DNA of 64,000 nt, taken from assembly GCF_019397265.1 (NCBI RefSeq), contig NZ_CP068985.1:5312501-5376500 (forward strand), given 5' to 3'. The DNA is from Nonomuraea coxensis DSM 45129 (GTDB lineage Bacteria > Actinomycetota > Actinomycetes > Streptosporangiales > Streptosporangiaceae). This document shows positions 24,602 through 33,542 of this stretch, in pieces. The notes under the pieces are model-generated. The model made no database searches. It saw nothing but the letters and a program-made list of their open reading frames with translations, and was not told the origin of the DNA. Both the position numbers and the translations under genes were made by a program. Position 1 is the stretch's first letter. Each line of letters begins with the position of its first letter.

Positions 24602-26202
24602 GCAGCGTACGCGCCCCGCGCGTCGCCGAGCAGCTCACCGTGGACGAGCTGGTCAGGTACGGCCCGCTGGGCCGCGCCCAGATGCTGGTCGGCGAGGACC
24701 TCGGCCGGCGGGTGTCCCGCGTGGCGCTGGTGTCGGAGCTGGACCAGATCCGCTCCCACGGCCCCGGCACGGTCGTCGTGCTGTCGGCGACGCTCGGCCA
24801 CGGCGCCTGGGTGGTGGAGTCGGCGCTCCGCCTGGCGTGGGAGCGCAGCGCGTCCTGCCTGGTCAGCCCGGCCGAGGCGGGGCCGACCTCGGCGACGGCG
24901 CAGCTCGCCACGCGGATGCGGCTGCCGGTGTTCGCGGTGGGCGAGGACCCGGCCGCGTACGCGCTGGAGCTGGCCGCCGTGGTCGCGAGCCCCGAGGCGG
25001 CGCGGGCCCGGCTGGCGGCGCGCTGCGCGGAGCTGTTCACCGAGCGCAGCAGCCCGCGCGGCATCCTCGGCGTGATCAACGCCGAGGTGCCCGGCGTGGC
25101 GGCGGCGCTGCTGCTGCCGGACGGGCACCTGCTGGCCGGGCAGTCGGCGGCGGCGCGGGCCGAGCACCAGGTACGGGTGGAGGTCCCCGGCCCTGACGGC
25201 CGCCGCTGGGCCGATCTCGTCGCCGGCCTGTCCGCGCCCCCGGCGCCGACGTGGGCGGAGAGCGTACGGCTGATCCTGCGCCTGGCGCGCGCCCCGCTGA
25301 CGACGTCGGTGGCGCGGGAGCGGGTCAGCGCCGTCTACGGCGCCGAGCAGGCGAGGGCCGCGCTGACGGCGCTGTTCGCCCGGCCGGGGCGCGCCGTGGA
25401 GGCCGAGCCTGAGGTGGACCTGCCGGGGTGGCGGCTGGAGGGGCGGCACGTGGCGGTGTTCCTGCGCACCGATCCCGCGCTGGAGGGCGCCGGCCTGTCG
25501 CCGGGCGTCGTGTCGGCCTGGCAGGAGGTGCTGCCCGACCTGCCGCTCGCCCCGTGGCAGGACGGGTGGGCGAGCTGGTGGACCGAGCCGGAGGTCGAGG
25601 CGGGCCAGGTCGCGGCGGCGCTGCGCAGGCATCTGGCCAGGATGCGGGTCCCGGTGCCGCTCAGCGCGGGCGTGGGCCGGGCCGCGGAGGGCGGCGAGGG
25701 GCTGCGCGCCTCGCTGGAGCAGGCGGTGCTGGCCGCGGGCGCGACGGTCCGGCTCGGGCACGGCGAGGTGCGCACGTTCGACGAGCTCGGCTACCGGGCG
25801 CTGCTCGGCACGCTGGGGCAGGCGGAGCTGGCCGCCTCCGCGCGGCTGGTGCTGGCCGACCTGCTGGCCGCGCCGGACGGGCCGGTGCTGGTGGTGACGC
25901 TGGCCGCGGTGCTCGACTGCGGCGGCTCGACCGGGCGCGCGGCGGCGCGGCTCGGCCTGCACCGCAACACGGTGCTCGGCCGGGTGGAGCGCATCCGCGC
26001 CCGGGGCGTCGACTTCGACCACCCCGACCAGCGGCTCGCGCTCCATCTGGCCTGCTACGCGCTGCTGCCCGAGCTGCAGAACGGCCGCCCAGCCGGTCAG
26101 CAGGCCGGTCAGCAGAACGGCCGGCAGGCCGGCGACGGCCCGCCCTCCGGAGGGCGGGCCTCCGGAGGGCGGGCGTCCGCGGGTCAGGCCGAGAAGGAGT
26201 AG
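24598..26202 (+). CDS. PucR family transcriptional regulator
   Basis: A 534-residue regulator with the PucR N-terminal domain (LTVDELVRYGPLGRAQMLVG, LVSPAEAGPTSATAQLA), a middle GGDEF-like region (VPLSAGVGRAAEGGEGLRAS) and a C-terminal PucR helix-turn-helix (LDCGGSTGRAAARLGLHRNT). PucR proteins control purine, hydantoin and related nitrogen catabolism, which agrees with the genes around it. It is the last gene of the transporter operon, coupled by ATGA. The extreme C terminus is a Gln/Gly/Arg-rich tail encoded over a 24-bp palindrome, and its end overlaps the convergent hyuB end by 19 bases. Confidence 0.9.
   Translation: MSSVRAPRVAEQLTVDELVRYGPLGRAQMLVGEDLGRRVSRVALVSELDQIRSHGPGTVVVLSATLGHGAWVVESALRLAWERSASCLVSPAEAGPTSATAQLATRMRLPVFAVGEDPAAYALELAAVVASPEAARARLAARCAELFTERSSPRGILGVINAEVPGVAAALLLPDGHLLAGQSAAARAEHQVRVEVPGPDGRRWADLVAGLSAPPAPTWAESVRLILRLARAPLTTSVARERVSAVYGAEQARAALTALFARPGRAVEAEPEVDLPGWRLEGRHVAVFLRTDPALEGAGLSPGVVSAWQEVLPDLPLAPWQDGWASWWTEPEVEAGQVAAALRRHLARMRVPVPLSAGVGRAAEGGEGLRASLEQAVLAAGATVRLGHGEVRTFDELGYRALLGTLGQAELAASARLVLADLLAAPDGPVLVVTLAAVLDCGGSTGRAAARLGLHRNTVLGRVERIRARGVDFDHPDQRLALHLACYALLPELQNGRPAGQQAGQQNGRQAGDGPPSGGRASGGRASAGQAEKE
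26137..26160. terminator. 24-bp perfect palindrome inside the end of the PucR gene
   Basis: A perfect palindrome with G/C-rich 12-base arms (centre CCGG) lies 24 bases past the stop of the convergent hyuB gene while still inside the PucR coding tail. It could fold into a hairpin and act as terminator for hyuB and for the transporter operon. The second half recurs at once as a direct copy (26161-26174). Confidence 0.55.
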
Positions 26203-27863
26203 ACCTCCCCGGCCCGCGCGGCCGAGACCTGGCCGTCGAGCACGTCGGCCCTGACCGCCTCGGCGTCACGCTCGGCCGGGTCGCCGAAGCCGCCGCCGCC
26301 ACCGGTCTTGCAGAGGATGACGTCGCCCTTCTTCAGCTTCATGCCGTTGCACTTCAGCAGGCGGCGCTCGTCCTCCCTGCCCGGGTTGATGATGATCTCC
26401 GGCGGGGTGGCGTCGTGGCCGCCGAACAGGCCCCAGGCGGGCGTCAGCGACCGCTCGAACCACAGCGACACCGTGCAGTCGTGCAGCGCGGTGTACTCGC
26501 GGACGACGCCGTTGCCGCCGCGGAAGCGGCCGGCGCCGCCGGAGTCGGGGCGGATGGCGTACTCGCTGATCCGGAACGGGTAGCGGGTCTCGAACACCTC
26601 GACCGGGATGTCCTTGAGCGAGCCGTTCACGTTGTTGATCAGCGCGGTCTCGCCGTCGGAGCCGTCCCAGGCGCCCCAGCCGCCGAGCGTGGCCTCCAGG
26701 CTGACGTAGTCGCGCCTGGTGCGCGGGTCGGTGCCGGCCAGCAGGACGATCATCGAGTCGCCGTGGCTGGCCCCGGCGACCTTGTCCGGCATGGCGGGGG
26801 CGAGCGCCTTGGCGACCATGTCGATGAGCAGGCCGAGGTGCGAGAAGTACCACTGGCAGGCGGCCGGCGCCACCGCGCCGAACACCGACCCCTCCCTGAC
26901 CTGGACCGTCATCGGGCGGAACGAGCCGCCGTTGCCTGGCACGTCCGGGCTGACCAGCAGCTTGTAGCCGACCCGGCAGGCCGAGACGGTCTGCGAGACG
27001 CCGCAGTTGACCGGGCCGACGGTCTGGTCGGCGGAGTCGCGGACGTCGAAGTCGATCTCCGAGCCGGACACCGTGATCCTCAGCCTGATCGGGATCGTCG
27101 TGTCCAGGTCGATGCCGTCGTTGTCGAGGCAGCCCTCGGCCTCGTACACGCCGTCGGGGATGGCCGCGATGACCTCGCGCTCCAGGCGCTCGGTCTGGGC
27201 GAAGATCTCGTCGCGGGCGGCGCGGAGGGTGTCCAGGCCCCACCGGCGCACGATCTCCTCAAGGCGGGCCTGGCCCATCTTGATCGTGGCGATCATGGCG
27301 TGCATGTCACCGCTGGTCTGGTACGGGAAGCGCACGTTCGTGGCGATCGTGCTCATCGCGCCGTGGACGTCCACGCCGCCCTCGACCAGCTTCTGCGGCG
27401 CGAGCCGCAGGCCCTCCTGGAAGATGTTGACCGAGTCCATGGAGCCGCCGGGGTCCTTGGAGCCGACGTCGATCCAGTGGGCGCGGGTGGCAGTGAACCC
27501 GACCAGTTCCTCGTCCACGAAGACGGGGCCGAAGATGGTCACATCGTTGAGGTGGGTGCCGCCGAGGTAGCTGTCGTTGAGGATCCACACATCGCCCGGC
27601 TGCCACACCTCCCGCCCGAACTGCTCCTCGGTGGCCTTGGTGCAGGTCTCCAGGTTGCCCAGGAAGATCGGCAGGCCGGCGGACTGGCCGAGGACCTGGT
27701 GCTGGTCGTCCAGCAGGGCCACGACGCAGTCGCCGCACTCGTAGATGATCGGCGTGTACGCCGACCGGATGAGCGTGGCGTTCATGTCGTCGGCCGCGGC
27801 GGCGAGCGCGTTGCGGATGATCTCGACGACGACCGGGTCGACGGTCTGGGTGGGGGTGGTCAC
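26184..27863 (-). CDS. Hydantoinase B / oxoprolinase beta family protein (HyuB)
   Basis: A 559-residue B subunit of an ATP-dependent hydantoinase/oxoprolinase or acetone-carboxylase-like enzyme. Typical segments are PVVVEIIRNALAAAADDMNA and LIRSAYTPIIYECGDCVVAL at the N terminus, YLGGTHLNDVTIFGPVF in the middle and GNGVVREYTALHDC with a GGGGGFGDP end. It works with the HyuA protein encoded immediately upstream (four-base overlap) to open a five-membered ring amide. Convergent to the PucR gene, with which it overlaps by 19 bases. Confidence 0.92.
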   Translation of the reverse strand: MTTPTQTVDPVVVEIIRNALAAAADDMNATLIRSAYTPIIYECGDCVVALLDDQHQVLGQSAGLPIFLGNLETCTKATEEQFGREVWQPGDVWILNDSYLGGTHLNDVTIFGPVFVDEELVGFTATRAHWIDVGSKDPGGSMDSVNIFQEGLRLAPQKLVEGGVDVHGAMSTIATNVRFPYQTSGDMHAMIATIKMGQARLEEIVRRWGLDTLRAARDEIFAQTERLEREVIAAIPDGVYEAEGCLDNDGIDLDTTIPIRLRITVSGSEIDFDVRDSADQTVGPVNCGVSQTVSACRVGYKLLVSPDVPGNGGSFRPMTVQVREGSVFGAVAPAACQWYFSHLGLLIDMVAKALAPAMPDKVAGASHGDSMIVLLAGTDPRTRRDYVSLEATLGGWGAWDGSDGETALINNVNGSLKDIPVEVFETRYPFRISEYAIRPDSGGAGRFRGGNGVVREYTALHDCTVSLWFERSLTPAWGLFGGHDATPPEIIINPGREDERRLLKCNGMKLKKGDVILCKTGGGGGFGDPAERDAEAVRADVLDGQVSAARAGEVYSFSA

Positions 27864-29908
27864 TGCTCCTCCTCGGTGTTGCGCACGACCAGCGAGCCGA
27901 TGGGGTCGACCGACACCGAGAAGCCGGGCGGGACGACGGTGGTGGCGGTGCTCTCCACGATGATCGCCGGGCCCTCGAACGTGTGGCCGGCGGACAGCGC
28001 CTCGCGGCGCACCAGGATGGTCGGGCGGGCCTGCCCGTCGAAGACGACCTCGCGCGTCTCGTGCGCGAAGTCCGGCCCCTGCGCCTGCCCGACCTGCTCG
28101 GCGGCGCCGCGGCCGAGGTCGCCGAAGGCGGTGGTGCGCAGCGTCACGAACTCGATGGGCGCGCCCAGGTTCGCGTGGCCGTAGCGGGTCTCGTGCTGCT
28201 GGGCGAAGCGCTTGGCGATGACCTCGACGAAGCCCTCGGCGGCCGGCTCGTCGGCGTCGGCCAGCGGCACGGTGAGCGTGTACTCCTGGGCGGCGTACCG
28301 GATGTCGACGGCGTGCTCGACGCGGCGGTTCTCCTCCGGGACGCCCTCGCCGGCCAGCGAGGCGAGGCCCTCCTCGGCCATGCCGCGCAGCTTGGCCGCC
28401 ATGTCCGCGCCGTCGAGGTCGGCGTCGAGGTGGAAGTAGGTGTCGGAGAAGTCCTTGCGGATGTCGGTCTGCAGCATGCCCCAGGCGGAGAACGCGCCGG
28501 GGAAGCGCGGCACCACGACCTCCTTGATGCCCAGCTCGCGGGCCAGGAAGACGGCGTGCATGGGCCCGGCGCCGCCGAAGGCGACGAGCGTGAACTCGCG
28601 CGGCTCGATGCCCCGCGAGACCGTGATCGTCCTGATGGCCTGGGCCATCTTGGCGTTGGCGACGTCGCAGACGCCCTCGGCGATGGCGAGGGTGTCCAGG
28701 CCGAGGCCCTGGCCGACGGTGTCGAGCGCGCGGCGGGCCGCCTCGGTGTCGAGGTCCAGCGTGCCGCCGGCGAACCAGTCGGGGTCGATGCGGCCGAGCA
28801 CGAGGTTGGCGTCGGTCACGGTCGGCTCGGTGCCGCCGCGGCCGTAGCAGGCCGGGCCCGGGGTCGCGCCGGCCGAGCGCGGGCCGACCCGCAGGCCGCC
28901 CGCCTCCAGCCAGGCCACCGAGCCGCCGCCGGCGCCGATGGTGTGGATGTTGACGACGCTCATGAGCATCGGCAGGCCCTCGATGTTGGCCTCGGGCGAG
29001 ATGTCCGGCTGGCCGTCGATGACCAGCGACACGTCGAACGAGGTGCCGCCCATGTCCACGCCGATGAGGTTGGGCCGGTCGATGGCGCGGGCCAGCTCGA
29101 CGCCGCCCATGGCGCCGCCGACGGGGCCGGACAGCAGCGTCTGCAGCGGGCGGCGGCGGGCCGACTCCGCGGTGAGGATGCCGCCGGAGGACTGCATGAC
29201 GTGCATCGGCACGGTGAGGCCGCGCTCCTTGAGGTTGGTCTCAAGGCGTTCCAGGTAGCGGCGCACGACCGGGCCCGTGTACGCCTCGACCACGGCGGAG
29301 GAGGTGCGCTCGTACTCGCGCCACTCCTTGGCGGCCTCGTGCGACAGCGACACCGTCACCTCGCCGCCCAGCTCCTCCAGCAGGATCTCCCTGGTGCGCA
29401 GCTCGTGCGCCGGGTCCAGGTAGCTGAACAGGTAGGCGACCGCGATCGCGCCGAACCCGCCCTCGCGGTAACGGCGGGCGGCCTCGCGCACGGCCTGCTC
29501 GTCCAGCGGCTCCAGCTCCTCGCCCGCGGCGTCGAAACGGCCGCCGACCTCCACGATGTCGCGCTTCGGCACCAGCGGCTCGGGCTTGCGGAAGTGCAGG
29601 TCGTACAGGCGGGTACGGGGACCGCGGGCGATGTGGTAGGTGTCGCCCGCCCCCTTGGAGGCCAGCAGCAGCACCTTGACCCCGCGCCGTTCGAGGAAGG
29701 CGTTGAGTCCCTGCGTGGTGCCGTGCACGGTGAACGAGATGTCACGGGGGGAGTCCACCAAGGACTCCAGCGCGGTCAGCACACCCCTCGTCAGATCGTC
29801 GGGCGTGGTGGACGACTTGCCGACATGGTAGCGGCCGGTCGTCTCGTCGTACCCGATGACGTCGGTGAACGTGCCGCCGATATCCATGGAGACCCGGTAT
29901 CGGCTCAT
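27860..29908 (-). CDS. Hydantoinase A / oxoprolinase alpha family protein (HyuA)
   Basis: A 682-residue A subunit. The ATP-binding loop is intact (VSMDIGGTFTDVIGYDE), and the domain order is normal: HyuA N-terminal domain, the ATPase core (NLIGVDMGGTSFDVSLVIDG, VAFGGAGPMHA) and a C-terminal domain (HTFEGPAIIVESTATTVVPP). It couples ATP hydrolysis to ring opening with HyuB. The ATG at 29908 has AGGAG 7 bases upstream; an upstream in-frame start would add only seven residues. Together with the operon at 18541-26202 this makes a locus for uptake and breakdown of a cyclic amide. Confidence 0.93.
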   Translation of the reverse strand: MSRYRVSMDIGGTFTDVIGYDETTGRYHVGKSSTTPDDLTRGVLTALESLVDSPRDISFTVHGTTQGLNAFLERRGVKVLLLASKGAGDTYHIARGPRTRLYDLHFRKPEPLVPKRDIVEVGGRFDAAGEELEPLDEQAVREAARRYREGGFGAIAVAYLFSYLDPAHELRTREILLEELGGEVTVSLSHEAAKEWREYERTSSAVVEAYTGPVVRRYLERLETNLKERGLTVPMHVMQSSGGILTAESARRRPLQTLLSGPVGGAMGGVELARAIDRPNLIGVDMGGTSFDVSLVIDGQPDISPEANIEGLPMLMSVVNIHTIGAGGGSVAWLEAGGLRVGPRSAGATPGPACYGRGGTEPTVTDANLVLGRIDPDWFAGGTLDLDTEAARRALDTVGQGLGLDTLAIAEGVCDVANAKMAQAIRTITVSRGIEPREFTLVAFGGAGPMHAVFLARELGIKEVVVPRFPGAFSAWGMLQTDIRKDFSDTYFHLDADLDGADMAAKLRGMAEEGLASLAGEGVPEENRRVEHAVDIRYAAQEYTLTVPLADADEPAAEGFVEVIAKRFAQQHETRYGHANLGAPIEFVTLRTTAFGDLGRGAAEQVGQAQGPDFAHETREVVFDGQARPTILVRREALSAGHTFEGPAIIVESTATTVVPPGFSVSVDPIGSLVVRNTEEEQ

Positions 29909-30096
29909 GGGCGAGCTCCTCTCTAGCAAGGCGGTTCTCTAGCAAGGCGGTGACGTGACGGTAGTCCCGCCGCGATCGCCGCGGGTGTGCGCGGCGACTA
30001 CTCCCCTGCCGGTTCACCGTGCCCGGGGCCCTGTCGGGGGGTGCGGGGCTGCGGCAGACTGGCGCCGCAGCCGAGCCGAGACGGGGGGAGACGCGC

Positions 30097-31026
30097 GTGG
30101 CCGGGCCGCCGTACCTGGGAGACGAGCAGATCCGGCGCATGTTGCCGATGGAACACGCGGTGATGGCGCTGGAGGCGGCCTTCCGCGCGGGCCCGCCCGG
30201 CTCCGACGCGCCCGCCGCCCGCGCGGGGCTGGGGGGCGGCGAGCTGGTGCTGTCGGCGGGCGAGCGCGGTCGCTGGGCCGCCGCCCGCCTGACCACCGCC
30301 CCCGCATCCCGCCCTGCCTCCGCCCCCACGTCCCGCCCCAGCCCCGCCGCTTCCGAGCCCGTCACCGGCGCCTGGCCCGCCGGGGACGGCGGGCACTTCG
30401 GGGACGGTGGGGCGGCGGCGGTTTTCGTGGTGTTCGAGGCGGCCGAGCTGCGGCCGCGGCTGCTGCTCGACGCGCGGGCCCTCGCCGTGCTGCGGGCGGC
30501 GGCGGCGAGCGCGCTCGCGACCCGGCACCTCGCCAAGGCCGACGCCCGCCGGCTGGTGGTGCTCGGGACGGGCGCCGACGCCCGCGCACACGTACGGGCC
30601 ATGCTCGCGGTACGACAGCCCGACGAGGTGCGCGTCGTCGGCCAGGACCCGCACCGGGCCCGCCGCCTGGCCGGTGAGCTGGACGCCGAGCACGGCGCGA
30701 AGGTGATCCCCGGCACCCCGGACGACGTGGCGGAGGCGGACATCGTGTGCGTCTGCCGGCCCGGCCCGCTGTTCGCCGGGCCGATCCCGGTCCCGGCGCC
30801 GGGGTCGCACGTCAACGTGCTCGGCGGCCGGACGCCGGAGCCCGGGAGCTGGCGGCCGTACGTGGTGGGCGAGCACGCGGGGATGCCGGGCTGCGACACC
30901 GACCTGCACCACGTGCTCACCGGCGAGGGCACGCCGCCGCCCGGCGCGCCGACGTTGTTCACCTCCTCGGGCCTGATCGCCGAGGATCTGGTCCTGGCCG
31001 CGGAGCTGGCCGCCAAGCTCGGCTGA
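30097..31026 (+). CDS. Ornithine cyclodeaminase / mu-crystallin family protein
   Basis: A 309-residue NAD(P)-binding protein. PYLGDEQIRRMLPMEHAVMA is the family start, VVLGTGADARAHVRAML is the dinucleotide loop, and EADIVCVCRPGPLF plus SHVNVLGGRTPEPG follow as in the family. The part between residues 60 and 110 is Ala/Pro-rich and looks poorly conserved, so a catalytic role is uncertain; relatives act as ornithine cyclodeaminases, imine reductases or opine-type enzymes. The GTG is supported by GGGGGGAG 6 bases upstream. It is divergent from hyuA and may reduce or cyclise a product of that route, but this is speculation. Confidence 0.82.
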   Translation: MAGPPYLGDEQIRRMLPMEHAVMALEAAFRAGPPGSDAPAARAGLGGGELVLSAGERGRWAAARLTTAPASRPASAPTSRPSPAASEPVTGAWPAGDGGHFGDGGAAAVFVVFEAAELRPRLLLDARALAVLRAAAASALATRHLAKADARRLVVLGTGADARAHVRAMLAVRQPDEVRVVGQDPHRARRLAGELDAEHGAKVIPGTPDDVAEADIVCVCRPGPLFAGPIPVPAPGSHVNVLGGRTPEPGSWRPYVVGEHAGMPGCDTDLHHVLTGEGTPPPGAPTLFTSSGLIAEDLVLAAELAAKLG

Positions 31027-31058
31027 ACCCGCCGGGCGCCGCCCGCGTACCCTCCTGC

Positions 31059-31562
31059 ATGCGCTCCAGGATGGCCACGGCGGCCCTGCTGACGACCCTG
31101 CTGACGAGCCCGCTGGCGGCCGGGTGCGCCGCGGCCGGCGCCGACCCGGGTTACTCGCAGGCCGACGTGCGGTTCAACCAGCAGATGATCACCCATCACC
31201 GCGAGACGATCCACCTCGCCGGGCTGGCCGTCGAACGCGGCTCCGGCGCGTACGTACGCGACCTCGGCGCGAAGCTCATCCCCCAGGAGCAGGCCGACAT
31301 CAAGGCGATGTCGGGCTGGCTCACGTCCTGGGACCAGCCGGTGCCGCCCGAGGAGTCCTCGGCGGCGGGCGCCGAGCTGAAGGCCGGGCCGGGCTTCGAC
31401 CGGGGCTGGCTGACGCTCGTGTCCCGGCATCTCGAACACGGCATCCACATGGCCGAGGAGGTGCGGGCGGGCGGCGAGCACGGGCCGACGCGCGAGCTGG
31501 CCGACCGCATCGTCCGGGCGCAGACCGCGGAGATCGAGGAGATCGCCGGACACCTGGACTGA
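31059..31562 (+). CDS. DUF305 family lipoprotein
   Basis: A 167-residue secreted lipoprotein: hydrophobic signal followed by a lipobox LAAGC (Cys near residue 23), then a four-helix DUF305 (ferritin-like) domain with the usual histidine-rich motifs (QQMITHHRETIHLAGLA and SRHLEHGIHMAEE). Family members are often linked to copper or other metal handling at the cell surface; the function is not established. A TACCCT box ends five bases before the ATG and no ribosome-binding site is present, so the message is probably leaderless. Confidence 0.88.
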   Translation: MRSRMATAALLTTLLTSPLAAGCAAAGADPGYSQADVRFNQQMITHHRETIHLAGLAVERGSGAYVRDLGAKLIPQEQADIKAMSGWLTSWDQPVPPEESSAAGAELKAGPGFDRGWLTLVSRHLEHGIHMAEEVRAGGEHGPTRELADRIVRAQTAEIEEIAGHLD

Positions 31563-31703
31563 GCGTTCGCCGGGACCGCTGGATCACGATGCGCGGCGGG
31601 CCGCCCCGCCGCCCGTCCTGACAGCGATTCCCGCGCCCGTGCCGTGCGGTCGTAAGATCTTCGGCGCGCCTCGCCCCGGGGGCTCGACGTGAGGAGTGAC
31701 CGC

Positions 31704-33542
31704 ATGGAACGCAGACGTTTTCTCGCCCTGGCCGGCGCCGCGAGCCTGGCCGCCGCCGGGTCCGCCGGCCCGGCGCTGGCGGCGAGCTACCCCTTCTATG
31801 ACGCGGGCGTGACCGCCGAGGCGCACGCGAAGCTGGGCGAGCTGGCGCCGTACGGGGTGACCGCGTTCGCGTTCACGCCGTCCGGCGGCTGGGTGGTCGT
31901 CACCCAGGACGGCCGCTACTTCGCCCGCGGCATCCCCGACGCCTGTTTCACCGAGCTGGGGGCGCTGGTCAAGGCGGGCCGGCGGATCCACTGCCTGGCC
32001 TTCCCGCCCGAGGGCGGCGACCGCTGGGTGATCACCACCGAGAAGGGCGTGTCGGCGCGCGGCCTGACCGCGACGTGCCTGGACCGCATCAAGTCCTCCT
32101 ACGCCGCCGGAAAGCAGGTCGTGGACGTGGCGTTCCCGCCCGCGGGCGGCGACCGGTGGGTGGTGACCACCACGAGCGGCTTCCACGCCAAGGGCGTGGA
32201 CGACGAGTGCTACCAGATGATGCGCAACCTCACCCAGGGCGGCAGGAAGGTGACCCGGGTGGCCTTCCCCAAGGCGGGCGGCTGGGTGGTGGTCGCGCAG
32301 GACGAGTACTTCGCGCGCGGCGTCCCCGACGCCTGCTTCACGAAGATGGGAACCCTCGCCGGCGGCGGCTGGCAGCTGCACACCGTGGCCTTCGCGCCGG
32401 GCGGCGGATGGGTGCTGAGCACCCGCGGCAAGACGCCCGCGCTGCCCGCCGACAAGGTGCGCCAGGTCGAGAACGCGGTCGGCGGCGCGACGCTCTGGCA
32501 GCGCATGAGCGCCTACCGCACGCCGGGCGTCACGGTCGCCGTGGTCGTCGGCAACAAGATCGCCTGGTCCACCGGCTACGGCCGGCTGGAGGCGGGAGGC
32601 GCGGCGGCGGCCCATCCGGAGAGCGCGTTCCAGGCCGCCTCGATCAGCAAGGCCGTAGCGGCGCTCGGCGTGCTGCGCCTGGCGCAGACCGGCGGCCCGG
32701 CGCTGAGCGCCGACGTCCGGCCGCACCTCGGCTGGACGCTGCCGCAACGCGACTGCGTGACCTCCACCGCCGCTCCGACGATCGACCGGCTGCTCACCCA
32801 CCGGGCCGGCGTGGCAGGCCGCGGCTCGACCTCGCCCGCCGGCGCCTGCTCCGGCTTCACCTCCGGGGGCGGCGGCTTCGCCGGCTACGGCCCCGACGCC
32901 GCCGTGCCGACGCTGCTGCAGGTCATGAACGGCGAGGGCAACTCGCCGAAGATCGAGCTGACCACCGCGCCCGGCGCCGAGTACCACTACTCCGGCGCGG
33001 GGTTCGTGCTGCTCCAGCGCATGCTGGAGCAGCGGACAGGGCGGACGCTCACGGACTACATGCAGGCGGAGGTGTTCGCGCCGCTCGGCATGACGACCAG
33101 CTCGTACGCGCTCGCGCCCGCCTTCGAGCTGGCCTCCGGCCACACCTCGACCGGCGCCGTGATCCCCGGCAAGCGCAACCGCTACCCCGAGTCGGCCGCC
33201 GCCGGCCTCTACACGAACGTCCTCGACCTGTGCCGGCTGGTGTCCTGGATCAACCGGGCGTACACCGCCTCCGCGGACATCGCCGGCCCGCTCAGCAGGG
33301 CGTCGGTGCGCACCCTGCTGTCGCAGGGCCCGCAGCCGGGCATGGGACGCGGGCTGTTCCTCGCGGGCGCGGGGACCGACGGCTTCTCCTACAGCCACGA
33401 CGGCTCCAACTACGGGTTCCGCTCGCTGTTCCAGGGCTATCCGAAGCTCGGCGCCGGGTTCGCCGTCCTGGCCAACGGCAGCGACGCCGGCCTGGTCACC
33501 GAGATCGCCACCGCGATCAAGAAGGTCCACGGCTGGCCCTGA
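31704..33542 (+). CDS. Tat-exported serine hydrolase (beta-lactamase fold) with N-terminal repeats
   Basis: A 612-residue protein. The start MERRRFLALAGAAS is a twin-arginine signal. Residues about 40-260 hold four and a half repeats of roughly 45 residues, each with an AFxPxGGxW-VV core followed by FARGIPDACF-like ends, suggesting a small propeller or solenoid. Residues about 265-612 are a class C beta-lactamase-like domain with the nucleophile in AASISKAVAAL (SxxK), the Tyr motif YHYSGAGF (YSG in place of YxN) and SHDGSNYGF (HxG type). It may act as an esterase or peptidase outside the cell. AGGAG precedes the ATG. It overlaps the end of the convergent P450 gene by 26 bases. Confidence 0.88.
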   Translation: MERRRFLALAGAASLAAAGSAGPALAASYPFYDAGVTAEAHAKLGELAPYGVTAFAFTPSGGWVVVTQDGRYFARGIPDACFTELGALVKAGRRIHCLAFPPEGGDRWVITTEKGVSARGLTATCLDRIKSSYAAGKQVVDVAFPPAGGDRWVVTTTSGFHAKGVDDECYQMMRNLTQGGRKVTRVAFPKAGGWVVVAQDEYFARGVPDACFTKMGTLAGGGWQLHTVAFAPGGGWVLSTRGKTPALPADKVRQVENAVGGATLWQRMSAYRTPGVTVAVVVGNKIAWSTGYGRLEAGGAAAAHPESAFQAASISKAVAALGVLRLAQTGGPALSADVRPHLGWTLPQRDCVTSTAAPTIDRLLTHRAGVAGRGSTSPAGACSGFTSGGGGFAGYGPDAAVPTLLQVMNGEGNSPKIELTTAPGAEYHYSGAGFVLLQRMLEQRTGRTLTDYMQAEVFAPLGMTTSSYALAPAFELASGHTSTGAVIPGKRNRYPESAAAGLYTNVLDLCRLVSWINRAYTASADIAGPLSRASVRTLLSQGPQPGMGRGLFLAGAGTDGFSYSHDGSNYGFRSLFQGYPKLGAGFAVLANGSDAGLVTEIATAIKKVHGWP

